DNA of 64,000 bases from Cordylochernes scorpioides (lineage: Eukaryota > Arthropoda > Arachnida > Pseudoscorpiones > Chernetidae): contig CP092874.1 of the NCBI GenBank assembly GCA_030710605.1, positions 39,345,063 through 39,409,062 of the forward strand. Direction: 5' to 3'. The notes beneath the pieces are model-generated. The model saw only the letters and a program-made list of their open reading frames with translations, searched no databases and had not been told where the DNA came from. The translations under genes and the position numbers were made by a program. Below, piece by piece: positions 35,795 to 45,784 of this stretch (position 1 is its first letter; each line of letters starts with the position of its first letter).

Positions 35795-36091
35795 TCCCTA
35801 GTACACATGGTACAGGCCATATTAATAATAATGGTGGGTAGAAGTTAGCGACTGCTTGTTACTGTAAGTGCACCATATGTCTACACATGTAAAAGCAGTT
35901 CGACTTTGCACTTACAAATGTGTCAGAGCCCTGTTTGATTACTTGAACTCGCTGGTGGGGTTGGACTTTTGCAAGACTCGGGGGCCATTGGAGTATTTTT
36001 TTTTCACAGAAAAAAGTGCCCAACGCTGGAATTAAACCCGGGTCGTAGCGGTCGAAAACCAACGGTTTAGACCATGCTTCCACCGACTCCC
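35795..36091 (-). repeat. tRNA-headed SINE, copy 1
   Basis: On the minus strand it starts with a tRNA-like head (GGAGTCGGTGGAAGCATGG, B-box-like GGGTTTAATTCC), then a T/A-rich stretch, then a roughly 200-bp body (GGCCCCCGAGTCTTGCAAAA). Copies are at 40049-40352 (-) and 45223-45523 (+). Confidence 0.7.
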
Positions 36092-36109
36092 TTGAATGAA
36101 AGCAAATCG

Positions 36110-36580
36110 AGAATGATTTATCGAAATGGTGGAAAGGAGGCGTGTTCTGAAAAAAATTGGGAACATGATCAGGCCTTGATACTTAATAGAATTCACAATA
36201 CTTTTATTAGGCGATATTTAAACCTTCCAATCTATACCCCGGGTTATATTCTGAGGGCAGAAACAAGAATGAATTTTCTCAATGTCTTAACGAAGAAATT
36301 AACCATAAAATTCTAATAAAAGTAGTAAAAATTGAAAAAGAAAACAAGCTATCTTCAATTTGTCAGGCGCAGTTATGAGATATATCAACATCTGCAAACC
36401 AAAGTATCGGGTTGATGAAAAGCCTCAAGGAAATATGTAATAACATCGGCTTCTCGTTGTTTGTTGGATACAGTGATTTCAGTACTTTACAAAGAAACAT
36501 TCCTCTAGTTATTAGAACTGCAATGGACCAGTTTATACAGTTGGATTATACAAAACTCTGTACTTTATTCTCACTATAAG
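36110..36580 (+). pseudogene. Possible LINE 3' coding remnant
   Basis: A short frame contains RIHNTFIRRYLNLPIYTPGY, which resembles the region after the reverse transcriptase in some LINEs, where a tether of Leu/Pro-rich helices precedes an ETG-like motif (here RAETRMN). Codons further on (about 36420-36580, GFSLFVGYSDFSTLQRNIPL) may continue it in another frame. The fragment is repeated at 40380-40830 with an internal deletion. No catalytic motif is present. Confidence 0.35.
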
Positions 36581-36589
36581 TATTTTATA

Positions 36590-37176
36590 CATCAACTTTA
36601 ATGGAGTCTTACATCAACGGTGATTTTACATTGACTGTTTATATATCACTTCAATGGAGTCTCACATCAACAGTGATTTTACATTGACTGTTTATATAGC
36701 ACTACAATGGAGTCTTAAATCAACAGTGATTTTACATTGACTGTTTATATATCACTACAATGGAGTCTCACATAAACAGTGATTTTACAATGACTGTTTA
36801 TACATCACTTCAATGGAGTCTTACATCAACGGTGATTTTACAATGACTGTTTATATATCACTACAATGGGGTCTTACATTAACGGTAATTTTACATTGAC
36901 TGTTTATACATCAACTACAATGGAGTCTCACATCAACGGTGATTTTACATTGACTGTTTATACATCACTTCAATGGAGTCTTAGATCAAAGGTGATTTTA
37001 CAATGACTGTTTATATATCACTACAATGGAGTCTCACATCAACAGTGATTTTACATTGACTGTTTATACATCAACTACAATAGAGTCTTACATCAAAGGT
37101 GATTTTACAATGACTGTTTATATATCACTACAATGGGGTCTTACATCAACGGTGATTTTACAATGATTGTTTATAT
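36590..37176. repeat. 53-bp satellite, block 1
   Basis: About eleven units of about 53 bp built from TATATATCACTACAATGGAG, TCTTACATCAACGGTGATTT and TACAATGACTGTT. Variants alternate CTTACA/CTCACA and ACAATGAC/ACATTGAC. Interrupted at 37177 by an LTR element and resumed at 39175. Confidence 0.92.
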
Positions 37177-37428
37177 TGTAGCGTAGAAATCAAGCCTTGA
37201 AATATCCTAAGATGTAAAAGTATTTATTGATGACGTCACAACGACGAGTCGACAATTATTAACAAGTCAGCCCCACTCTATTTACAGCTAGAGAATCTTA
37301 AGCAAGCAAGCAAAGAAATATTTTAAAGATGATTTCACAAATACAGATTAATATATATTTTTATAATCTGTGGAATATATTTTCATTGAATAATATTAAA
37401 TTAAATAATAAAATATTTCTTCGTCACA
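37177..37428 (-). repeat. LTR (3' LTR of the minus-strand element)
   Basis: 252 bp, from TGTAGCGTAGAAATC to TTCGTCACA on the plus strand; differs from its partner by a few single-base indels. Confidence 0.9.
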
Positions 37429-37686
37429 TAGCCTCCTCCTATAGAGAGCATCGACCCGATGCTCAGCAGGAGACTTACGTCGTCAGTCTTAAGAACTAGT
37501 ACTATGGCCAGGGATATTTTCAAGTGACTACGGTGGATGTCTTCTTTCAGTTGAGATATCTTCTTCATGAGGACTTGGTAGGTCTATTTTTACGTCAAGG
37601 TAGCTTTTTCTCATTTCTACTGTGGTCGGCAAGGGGAGATTTTATAACTTTGCGGCCTCACCTCCAATGTGGTCTTTCATCTAGTT

Positions 37687-38920
37687 TTAATTGCGGGGCG
37701 TCCAGCTAGATCTTCTAGCAGGTGAGAAATGTTGTCTGTTTCGACCGCGATATGAAGTAGGGCTTCGGTAGCGAGTGAAAGTTTTCCTCGATGATTCGTC
37801 ATTGGTGTCCTGAGATTCAGCTCGAGAGTTGTAGGATACCATTGCGTCTTGCTTTCTTTGGAAATATTCATTTCTCCTTTCCTCATTGTGTCTCTTCCTG
37901 TCACGGCAAAAGCGGACGACGTGACCTGGGCGTCCGCAGTAGAAACAGATTGGCCTTCCCTCAGTTGTACGCCAATCATTGGTGTCGCGTCTTCCTCCTT
38001 GTTTTGGGTATCGAGGTTCAGGGGGCGGTCTTATCGTTTCGGCCTCATATCTGGTATTTAAAAACTGTCGGGGTCTTTCCTTCTGAGGGGGACTTCTCCT
38101 AGACTTTGAGATTGGCGCCAGGATTCTTCCAATCTCCTCCTTTACAATTTCTTCGATTGTAGCATTTTTTGGTTCCTCCCGAGGAGAGCCTAATGCCCGC
38201 TGTACCTCCTCACGAACAATTTGCCTAATCATAGATGACAGATCTTCTCCGTCATCCTGGTCACAGAGAGAGGTTACATTTGGTAGGCGCTCGTACCTGG
38301 TTGGGGTAACTCGCCTACAACGGAGCGCTTCGACACGGCGACATTCTGTAATGAATTGCTCGGTGCTCTGTACATCCCTCGGTAGGAGTGCTTGATAAAG
38401 CTCGTCAGCTATCCCCTTCATGAGGTGGGAGATTTTATCTTCCTCACTCATTTGAGGATCAACCTCTTTGCACAAGCACAGGAGATCCTGGATGCAACAT
38501 TCGGTACTTTCACCTTTTAATTGTGCCCGTGTTTTAAGTTTCTTCTCCGCTTGCAATTTTGAATTTTCTTTTTTTCGAACACATTCTCTAATTGAGATGT
38601 GAATTCCTTCCAAGTCTGTATGCTTTCTTCGTTGTTCTCAAACCATTTGAGAGCAGTTCCAGACAGATAAAAATAAACTTTAGTAAGACAAAGGGTTTCG
38701 TCCCAATGGTTGTACCTTGCCACACGTGCATACCCTTTTAACCATTTTGGAGATCTTCACCATCCTCCCCGGAGAAAATGGAAGGGTTCCTTGGCAGATG
38801 TTGAACAACGTAGTTGCTTACCTGAGTACCTTCCTTCTTTACATTCATAGAAGTTTCTTCTGGTTCAACAGAATCAATTTTTCTTTTATTTCTTAATGGG
38901 TATCGGGCCAGTCTCTCCAC
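37687..38920 (-). pseudogene. Gypsy-type gag, frameshifted
   Basis: Gag forms the virus-like particle and binds RNA. Reading leftwards from 38920: a basic N-terminus (PLRNKRKIDSVEPEE), a first frameshift near 38735, capsid-like sequence CLTKVYFYLSGTALKWFENN, a second shift near 38600, then CIQDLLCLCKEVDPQMSEED and LMKGIADELYQALL (capsid C-terminal part). An Arg-rich tail with a CCHC zinc knuckle CFYCGRPGHVVRFC follows, ending at 37687. About 400 codons, normal for gag. No protease, RT or integrase follows. Confidence 0.85.
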
Positions 38921-38924
38921 CAGT

Positions 38925-39174
38925 TGTAGCGTAGAATCAAGCCTTGAAATATCCTAAGATGTAAAAGTATTTATTGATGACGTCACAACGACGAGTCGAC
39001 AATTATTAACAAGTCAGCCCCACTCTATTTACAGCTAGAGAATCTTAAGCAAGCAAGCAAAGAAATATTTTAAAGATGATTTCACAAATACAGATTAATA
39101 TATATTTTTATAATCTGTGGAATATATTTTCATTGAATAATATTAAATTAAATAATAAAATATTCTTCGTCACA
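38925..39174 (-). repeat. LTR (5' LTR of the minus-strand element)
   Basis: 250 bp, near-identical partner of 37177-37428, and adjacent to the putative primer-binding site. Confidence 0.9.
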
Positions 39175-39286
39175 ATATATCACTACAATGGAGTCTCACA
39201 TCAAGGTGATTTTACAATGACTGTTTATACATCACTTCAATGGAGTCTTACATCAACAGTGATTTTACAATGACTGTTTATATTGT
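39175..39286. repeat. 53-bp satellite, continuation of block 1
   Basis: Two units, with the phase continuing from 37176 across the LTR element. 39287-39668 beyond it is AT-rich and without features I recognise. Confidence 0.85.
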
Positions 39287-39668
39287 TGCATCATGATTGA
39301 TGCGAGTATTTTTAAAATTATTTATAATATTATTTTTAATATATTTAAAATTTAAATTATACATTTATTTATTTTTATAAACAGATTATTACTATAAAAT
39401 ATTATGTACTATAAAACATTTGTATTTTGATACACTAAATACCCCACCTGCTTTAAACTTTGATGTGATAAAAAAAGAGACTTTCTAGGTGCTGCCTAAA
39501 TATATAGTTGTCTTATTATTGACTACTTTAACCTTGTAGAATGGTTGAGACACGTTCTGGAAAGATGCAAGACACGTCTGAGGAGAGAAACAAGACTGAA
39601 AAAATCTGCCAAACCGCAGCCCAGTGCAACAATTGGTAGAGATGCAAGTGCCGACCCAGTTGTCTTGA

Positions 39669-40830
39669 ATCTCTTAAAATATGGGATAGTATTGTCAATA
39701 TTACGTTTGAGATATATATTTATGAAAATTTAGAGTCATTTTTATCAATCATAATATATTTATAAACATGTTTTCTCTTAAAGAAATATTTTTTTAAGGA
39801 ATTATATCATAAACGAATTTTCTTTGCGAATTTTTATTTCATATAAGATAAATTATATCATTGAAATATATAAGATTAACTGTATATTCAGACCATATCA
39901 AATTGATACAAACATTTCAAATCAGGTAACTACCCCCTTGCAGATCAAACCTGTAGAGAACAGTCATATATTGAATATTATAATAACGATTAGATTCGAT
40001 AAGGATAAGTTTCTTTATTGAATATGAAAAAAAGTTTTTTGTGCTTATACCTAGTACACACACCACATGGTACAGCCCATATTAATAATAATGGAGGGTA
40101 GAAGTTAGCGACTGCTTTTTACTGTAAGTGCACCACATGTCTACACATGTAAAAAGCAGTTCGACTTTGCACTTACAAATGTGTCAGAGCCCTGTTTGAT
40201 TACTTGAACTCGCTGGTGGGGTTGGACTTTTGCAAGACTCGGGGGCCATTGGAGTATTTTTTTTTTCACAGAAAAAGTGCCCAACGCTGGAATTAAACCC
40301 GGGACGTAGTGGTCGAAAACCAACGGTTTAGACCATGCTTCCACCGACTCCCTTGAATGAAAGCAAATCGAGAATGATTTATCGAAATGGTGGAAAGGAG
40401 GCGTGTTCTGAAAAAAATACTTAATAGAATTGACAATACCTTTATTTGGCGATATTTAAACCTTCCAAGCTATACCCCGGGTTATATTCTGAGGGCAGAA
40501 ACTAGAATGAATTTTCTCAATGTCTTAACGAAGAAATTAACCATAATATTCTAAATTAAAGTACTAAAAATTGAAATAGAAAAAAAGTTATCTTCAATTT
40601 GACAGGCGCAGTTATGAGATATATCAACATCTGCAAACCAAAATATCGGGTTGATAAAAAGCCTCAAGGAAATATATAAAAACATCGGCTTCTCGTTGTT
40701 TGTTGGATATAGTGATTTCAGTACTTTACAAAGAAACATTCCTCTAGTTATTAGAACTGCAATGGACCAGTTTATACAGTTGGATTATACAAGACTCTGT
40801 ACTTTATTCTCACTAAAAGTATTTTATACA
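39669..40830. repeat. Local duplication, copy 2
   Basis: Counterpart of 35463-36590, including the SINE (40049-40352, -) and LINE fragment. Confidence 0.85.
40049..40352 (-). repeat. tRNA-headed SINE, copy 2
   Basis: Same element and same flanks as 35795-36091, so it was copied by the local duplication rather than by a new insertion. Confidence 0.7.
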
Positions 40831-42082
40831 TCAACTTTAATGGAGTCTCACATCAACGGTGAATTTACAATGACTGTTTATATATCACTACAATGGGGTC
40901 TTACATCAACGGTGATTTTAAAATGACTATATATCACTACAATGGGGTCTTACATCAACGGTGATTTTATAATGACTGTTTATACATCACTTCAATGGAG
41001 TCTTAGATCAACAGTGATTTTACAATGACTGTTTATATATCACTACAATGGAGTCTCACATCAACATTGATTTTACATTGACTGTTTATATATCACTACA
41101 ATGGAGTCTTACATCAACGGTGATTTTACAATGACTGTTTATATATCACTACAATGGGGTCTTACATCAACGGTGATTTTACAATGATTGTTTATATACT
41201 CATATCACTACAATGGAGTCTCACATCAACGGTTGTTTTACAATGACTGTTTATACATCACTTCAATGGAGTCTTACATCAACAGTGATTTTACAATGAC
41301 TGTTTATATATCACTACAATAGAGTCTTACATCAACGGTGATTTTACAATGACTGTTTATATATCACTACAATGGAGTCTTACATCAACGGTGATTTTAC
41401 ATTGACTGTTTATATATCACTACAATGGAGTCTCACATCAACGGTGATTTTACATTGACTGTTTATATATCACTACAATGGAGTCTTACATCAACAGTGA
41501 TTTTACAATGACTGTTTATATATCACTACAATAGAGTCTCACATCAACGGTGATTTTACAATGACTGTTTATACATCACTTCAATGGAGTCTTAGATCAA
41601 CAGTGATTTTACAATGACTGTTTATATATCACTACAATGGAGTCTCACATCAACGGTGATTTTACATTGACTGTATATTTATCACTACAATGGGGTCTTA
41701 CATCAACGGTGATTTTACAATGACTGTTTATATATCACTACAATGGAGTCTCACATCAACGGTGATTTTACATTGACTGTTTATTTATCATTACAATGGG
41801 GTCTTACATCAACTGTTTATACATCAACTACAATAGAGTCTCACATCAACGGTGATTTTACAATGACTGTTTATACATCACTTCAATGGAGTCTTAGATC
41901 AACAGTGATTTTACAATGACTATTTATATATCACAACAATGGAGTCTCACATCAACAGTGATTTTACATTGACTGTTTATATATCACTACAATGGAGTCT
42001 CACATCAACTGTGATTTTACAATGACTGTTTATATATCACTACAATGGAGTTTTACATCAACGGTGATTTTACAATGACTGT
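40831..42082. repeat. 53-bp satellite, block 2
   Basis: About 23 units of the same 53-bp monomer, with higher-order alternation of variants and a few truncated units (for example near 41810). It ends at TGACTGTAAAGCGC. The monomer length is not a multiple of three and no frame stays open. Confidence 0.92.
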
Positions 42083-42806
42083 AAAGCGCTTTGTTTCCCA
42101 AGTAAGAATTATATTTCCAAAATATTTAAACATAATAATGTTTTATTACTTAAAATAATATAAACTTAAAATGCACTTTGACCAATAACGAATTTAGCGA
42201 TAAATGTTCATACTGAACGTCCATCACTTAAAGCCGAGAAAGAATGTCCTAATCAAAAGATTGGTTATAAAAAAAGTCGCCATATGTTTTAAGGACAAAG
42301 TAGTAAAAGGGAATCCCCCAATGAATTAGCTTTCCAAATATTCACAGACAATAAACGCAAGACAAATGATGGATCCAACTTGAATAAAGGTAGATTTTTT
42401 TCTCCAATTTCTGTGTGTAATTGTTATATTACTTATGTAGAACAATCTAGAAGAATCCTGAATGGGACGGGTGTCTTCGATAAAGGCTTTTTATTGTTGT
42501 TTTTGCAATTTTTGAAAATTATTTTGCTATTTTCAATTTCTAAATGATATTTAGATACAAGGACATTGTAGAGGCCATCTGCTAATCAAATTATAATTTT
42601 TTACGATATTTTCTCATTTTATAAAATAAAAATTTAACATTCGTATTTGGAATATTTAAATTTCAATTGAAAAAAAATATATATTTATTTTCAGAGAGAA
42701 AATATTTTTTATATATATATTATTTTCTAAAAAAATCACCTTTTGTTTATGCTCAAAACTTTGCGTAAAAAGAGCAGAATCTATTTTTTATATTTTTATT
42801 AACGAG
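42083..42806. other. Upstream region of the ankyrin gene
   Basis: No gene seen. Strongly AT-rich from 42590 onwards. Confidence 0.5.
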
Positions 42807-42813
42807 TATAAAA
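42807..42813 (+). promoter_or_regulatory. TATA box for the ankyrin gene
   Basis: TATAAAA lies 68 bp upstream of the ATG at 42875, which would place a transcription start near 42838. Inferred from position only, in AT-rich DNA. Confidence 0.45.
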
Positions 42814-42874
42814 TAAACATAAAATATAAAACGTGTATAAATATACCTTTGTGTATATAATTGATATTTTCACA

Positions 42875-44095
42875 ATGAAGGTAACTAATTCTAAAAACAT
42901 GAAATCTCGATTACAACAAGCATCTCAGAAAGGGCAAAAATACGTGGTTATTTCTTTAATAAGACAAGGAATAGATGTAAATGCTAGGTTTCAATTTGGT
43001 GTTACGGCTTTACATGAATGTTCAAAGTTTGGCCATGTTGGTACAGCCCGTGTCTTGATAGAAGCCGGTGCTGAGGTCAATAGAAAGGATTATAGCTCTT
43101 CAACACCTTTATATCTGGCTATACTTTATAAACATGTCGAAATGGTCAGGTTACTCTTGGATTCAGGAGCTCGTGTAAACAGCACAGGTCTTTGGGGCAC
43201 CACGCCTTTATATTTATCATGTTTTTATGCCCCAAATAGGGAAATTGCTAATATTCTAATTGAATATGGGGCTGATGTAAATCAAAGAATAGATGAAAAT
43301 TCCGGGGCTATATTGCATTGTATAAGTGAAGTAAATGATGCTCACATCTTAATAAGAAATGGAGCTTTAATTGATATACAAGATTCTATTGGCTATACCC
43401 CCTTACACAAGGCTGTTCTAAGAGGCAATATAGAAATGGTTATGTTTTTACTTTCGAAAGGAGCGGATCCTAACACAATGAATTATTTCAACAGTTATCC
43501 ATTACACACAGCTATAGATCGTTGTGATCTAAATGCCGCCGAGCTGTTGATCTTCGGTGGGGCAGATCTTTTTATCAAGTTTAATGGATTAAGTTTTTTA
43601 AATCAAGCCATAGATTACCATTACATAGATATGGCGAAGTTAATAATCATGCATATGGTCGTAAAAAAACCAAGTCACTTGAAGCCTGAGATCGTTGCAA
43701 ATGAACCGACACTATCAAAATATTGGGACGACTGCCAAGCTGAAGTTGAATATATGGACAAGACCGTCATCGGGCAAAGCACCATTACCTACCGCAAGTT
43801 TGTCCTGGAATCCTGTGAGAACAAGCTGGCACTATACCTCTCTCATAAAACAACTAAGGTAAATAAAACACTATCCAATGCTAAAGTTCTGAATAAAAAA
43901 CTCAAAATATATTCTTTGCCGATCAGAAAAAAGGTTGCTATTGGTAAAAAAAGAAAGACATTACTTGACAAAATGAAGACGTTCGTGAAAACGACCAAGC
44001 TACAACATCTGAGTTTTACTACAAAAGCCGAAGTTGTACAATGTTTGGAGAATTACCTCATAGAATATCAAGTGAACTCTCCAATTTTAATGTAA
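42875..44095 (+). CDS. Intronless ankyrin-repeat protein, 406 aa
   Basis: Ankyrin repeats are protein-binding scaffolds, so a recognition or adaptor role is likely, but the partner is unknown. Residues about 8-260 form seven to eight repeats, with good copies such as GYTPLHKAVLRGNIEMVMFL and STPLYLAILYKHVEMVRLLL and the usual GADVN-type turns. Residues about 265-406 are a basic C-terminal region (EYMDKTVIGQSTITYRKFV, then KVAIGKKRKTLLDKMKTF) reminiscent of the F-box-like tails of some arthropod ankyrin proteins; this is a weak resemblance. No signal peptide or membrane segment. I start at ATG 42875 (ACAATGA, A at -3); the frame is open 14 codons further up but without ATG. An AATAAA follows at 44183. 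It has no stops or shifts, unlike nearly all neighbours, so it may be a live host gene. Confidence 0.85.
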   Translation: MKVTNSKNMKSRLQQASQKGQKYVVISLIRQGIDVNARFQFGVTALHECSKFGHVGTARVLIEAGAEVNRKDYSSSTPLYLAILYKHVEMVRLLLDSGARVNSTGLWGTTPLYLSCFYAPNREIANILIEYGADVNQRIDENSGAILHCISEVNDAHILIRNGALIDIQDSIGYTPLHKAVLRGNIEMVMFLLSKGADPNTMNYFNSYPLHTAIDRCDLNAAELLIFGGADLFIKFNGLSFLNQAIDYHYIDMAKLIIMHMVVKKPSHLKPEIVANEPTLSKYWDDCQAEVEYMDKTVIGQSTITYRKFVLESCENKLALYLSHKTTKVNKTLSNAKVLNKKLKIYSLPIRKKVAIGKKRKTLLDKMKTFVKTTKLQHLSFTTKAEVVQCLENYLIEYQVNSPILM

Positions 44096-44182
44096 ATATG
44101 ATTATTTCTAAATTTATATATTCCCTGAAGTCAACAAACAAAAGTAGAAGATAACTGTAAAATTTCAAATTCTTAATTGTAA

Positions 44183-44188
44183 AATAAA
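44183..44188 (+). terminator. Polyadenylation signal AATAAA
   Basis: First AATAAA after the ankyrin stop codon, 88 bp downstream, in a plausible 3' UTR position. Confidence 0.45.
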
Positions 44189-44478
44189 TGGAAATGGTCC
44201 AAATTTATGTACAATGTAGTGCAACAGCCTGTTCAATGTAAGAATCAAGAATGATGATTAGGCTTAAGTCGTATTAAAGTGTTATATTTAAAATCCGTGA
44301 CAAAATAAAGTATGCCTGAGATTATAAGATTTTCTAATATATCTTATTTTCTCTCAGCCAATAATGTAAAATAAAAATGAATATCAAGATACAACTTTCC
44401 CCAATTTATTTATTCACTCTCTAAATATATATATTTTTTAAAAATAGAGCAATCTATAGATAAATCTTTAATAAAAAC

Positions 44479-44553
44479 GGCATATATTGGATCAAAATAT
44501 CATATTGGTAAATATATTGGTAAAATAAATGATATTTTGATCCAATATATGCC
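44479..44553. repeat. Perfect 25-bp inverted repeat
   Basis: The arm at 44479-44503 (GGCATATATTGGATCAAAAT...) and its exact reverse complement at 44529-44553 are separated by a 25-nt spacer. A transcript would form a strong hairpin. No target duplication is obvious. The rest of 44189-45222 is AT-rich and without a gene. Confidence 0.9.
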
Positions 44554-45222
44554 TTTTTAATTTAAAAATATATTTATATATGATGATATTTGTTACCCCT
44601 CATTTTTTATTTATAAATATAAAGGCAAATTAAAAAGGCATTTTTAAACGCTATTTTTAAACAATTCACCATATCAACTATAATTTACTTTTATTTGTTA
44701 TATTTCACCAATATGATTCAAATATGTCTTATATAATTATGTATTAGCCCCCCATTTGTTATCAAAATACGAAACTTTTTTAGACGCGTATGATTCTCTT
44801 TTTTTTTTTAAATAAACAATTTCTACTGACCTTACTGAAATGGATCATGTATATAATTAAATTAACAATATCATCTAATAGTATCACCTATATAAATAAA
44901 ATGTGGGCATTTATTTTTAAAGTTTTTATTTAACTTGCACTCATGTCTGTCTGTCCACAAATTTTGTAATTGATTTTTAACATATTTCCAGAGCACATAG
45001 GAAGTTGAACACTTGTACACTTGTTAGAACCTGATGTAAGTTGACAAAATATCTTCTGTCAAAAAAATTTGAAATCAATTAGAATGTAGAAGTCTGAAAT
45101 TTTGTACACTTATTCGAACCTAATGACAATTCAGGTTGGTAAATTTTTAAACTTCTTGTTTGTTAGAGTGGTCGGAAATGAACTAATTTCCGAATAGTCT
45201 CTCAAATTTTATAATTTACTTT

Positions 45223-45523
45223 GGGGGTCGGTAGAAGGATGCTCTAAACAGTTAGTTATCGGCCGCTATGATCCGGGTTCGATTCCCGCATTGGGGACTT
45301 TTCCTGATTAAAAAAAAAAAAAAAAATCCTTCAATGGCCCCCGATTCTTGCAAAAGTCCAACCCCACTAGCGAGTGCAAGTAACAAACGGGGCTCTGACA
45401 CATTTGTAAGTGCAAAATCGAACTGCTTTTCACATGTTTAGACATGTGGTGCACTTGCAGTAAAAGCAGTCGCCTACTTCTACCCACCATGATTATCATG
45501 GCCTGTACTGCGTGTACTAGGGA
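45223..45523 (+). repeat. tRNA-headed SINE, copy 3
   Basis: The head GGGGGTCGGTAGAAGGATGC with B box GGTTCGATTCC is better preserved than in the two minus-strand copies; an A-run and the GGCCCCCGATTCTTGCAAAA body follow. Independent insertion site. Confidence 0.7.
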
Positions 45524-45784
45524 TGAACAAAAAATAATAATTTACTTTTAATATACTTTCAGACTACATTAATTAATTAACTTTATTAACATCATGAAAC
45601 GCGATATCCCAAACTCAGGGATATTTGCGCCAATACATTTCACTGCATTACAGCAATTCGGCTATATACAATCCTGTTCAATTCATTATTTTACATAAAT
45701 TAACTAAAGAAAATTGTCCAAAGAGAAAAACAAACAACAAAGCAAAACACACAGAGCAAGCATCGCAGTTCTTTTTTTTTTTTT

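Larger units (their letters stand above)
35463..36590. repeat. Local duplication, copy 1 (SINE plus LINE fragment)
   Basis: It matches 39669-40830 from TCTCTTAAAATATGGG through the SINE and LINE fragment into the 53-bp satellite. Copy 2 has a short deletion inside the LINE fragment. Confidence 0.85.
37177..39174 (-). mobile_element. Gag-only LTR retrotransposon
   Basis: LTRs of about 250 bp lie at 37177-37428 and 38925-39174, ending TG...CA, with a 4-bp target duplication ATAT on both sides (37173-37176 and 39175-39178). Minus-strand reading: a putative primer-binding site starting TGGTGGAGAGACTGG lies two bases inside the 5' LTR, and a purine tract (AGGAGGAGGC) precedes the 3' LTR. Only a gag remnant fits between; there is no room for pol. 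Confidence 0.9.

Noticed and set aside
39545..39733. 62-codon basic open frame near 39.6 kb
   Set aside because: No domain, and the second half lies in the locally duplicated non-coding segment.
36590..42082. CRISPR-like impression of regularly spaced short repeats
   Set aside because: The whole 53-bp unit is repeated, with no unique spacers, in eukaryotic DNA; it is a satellite.
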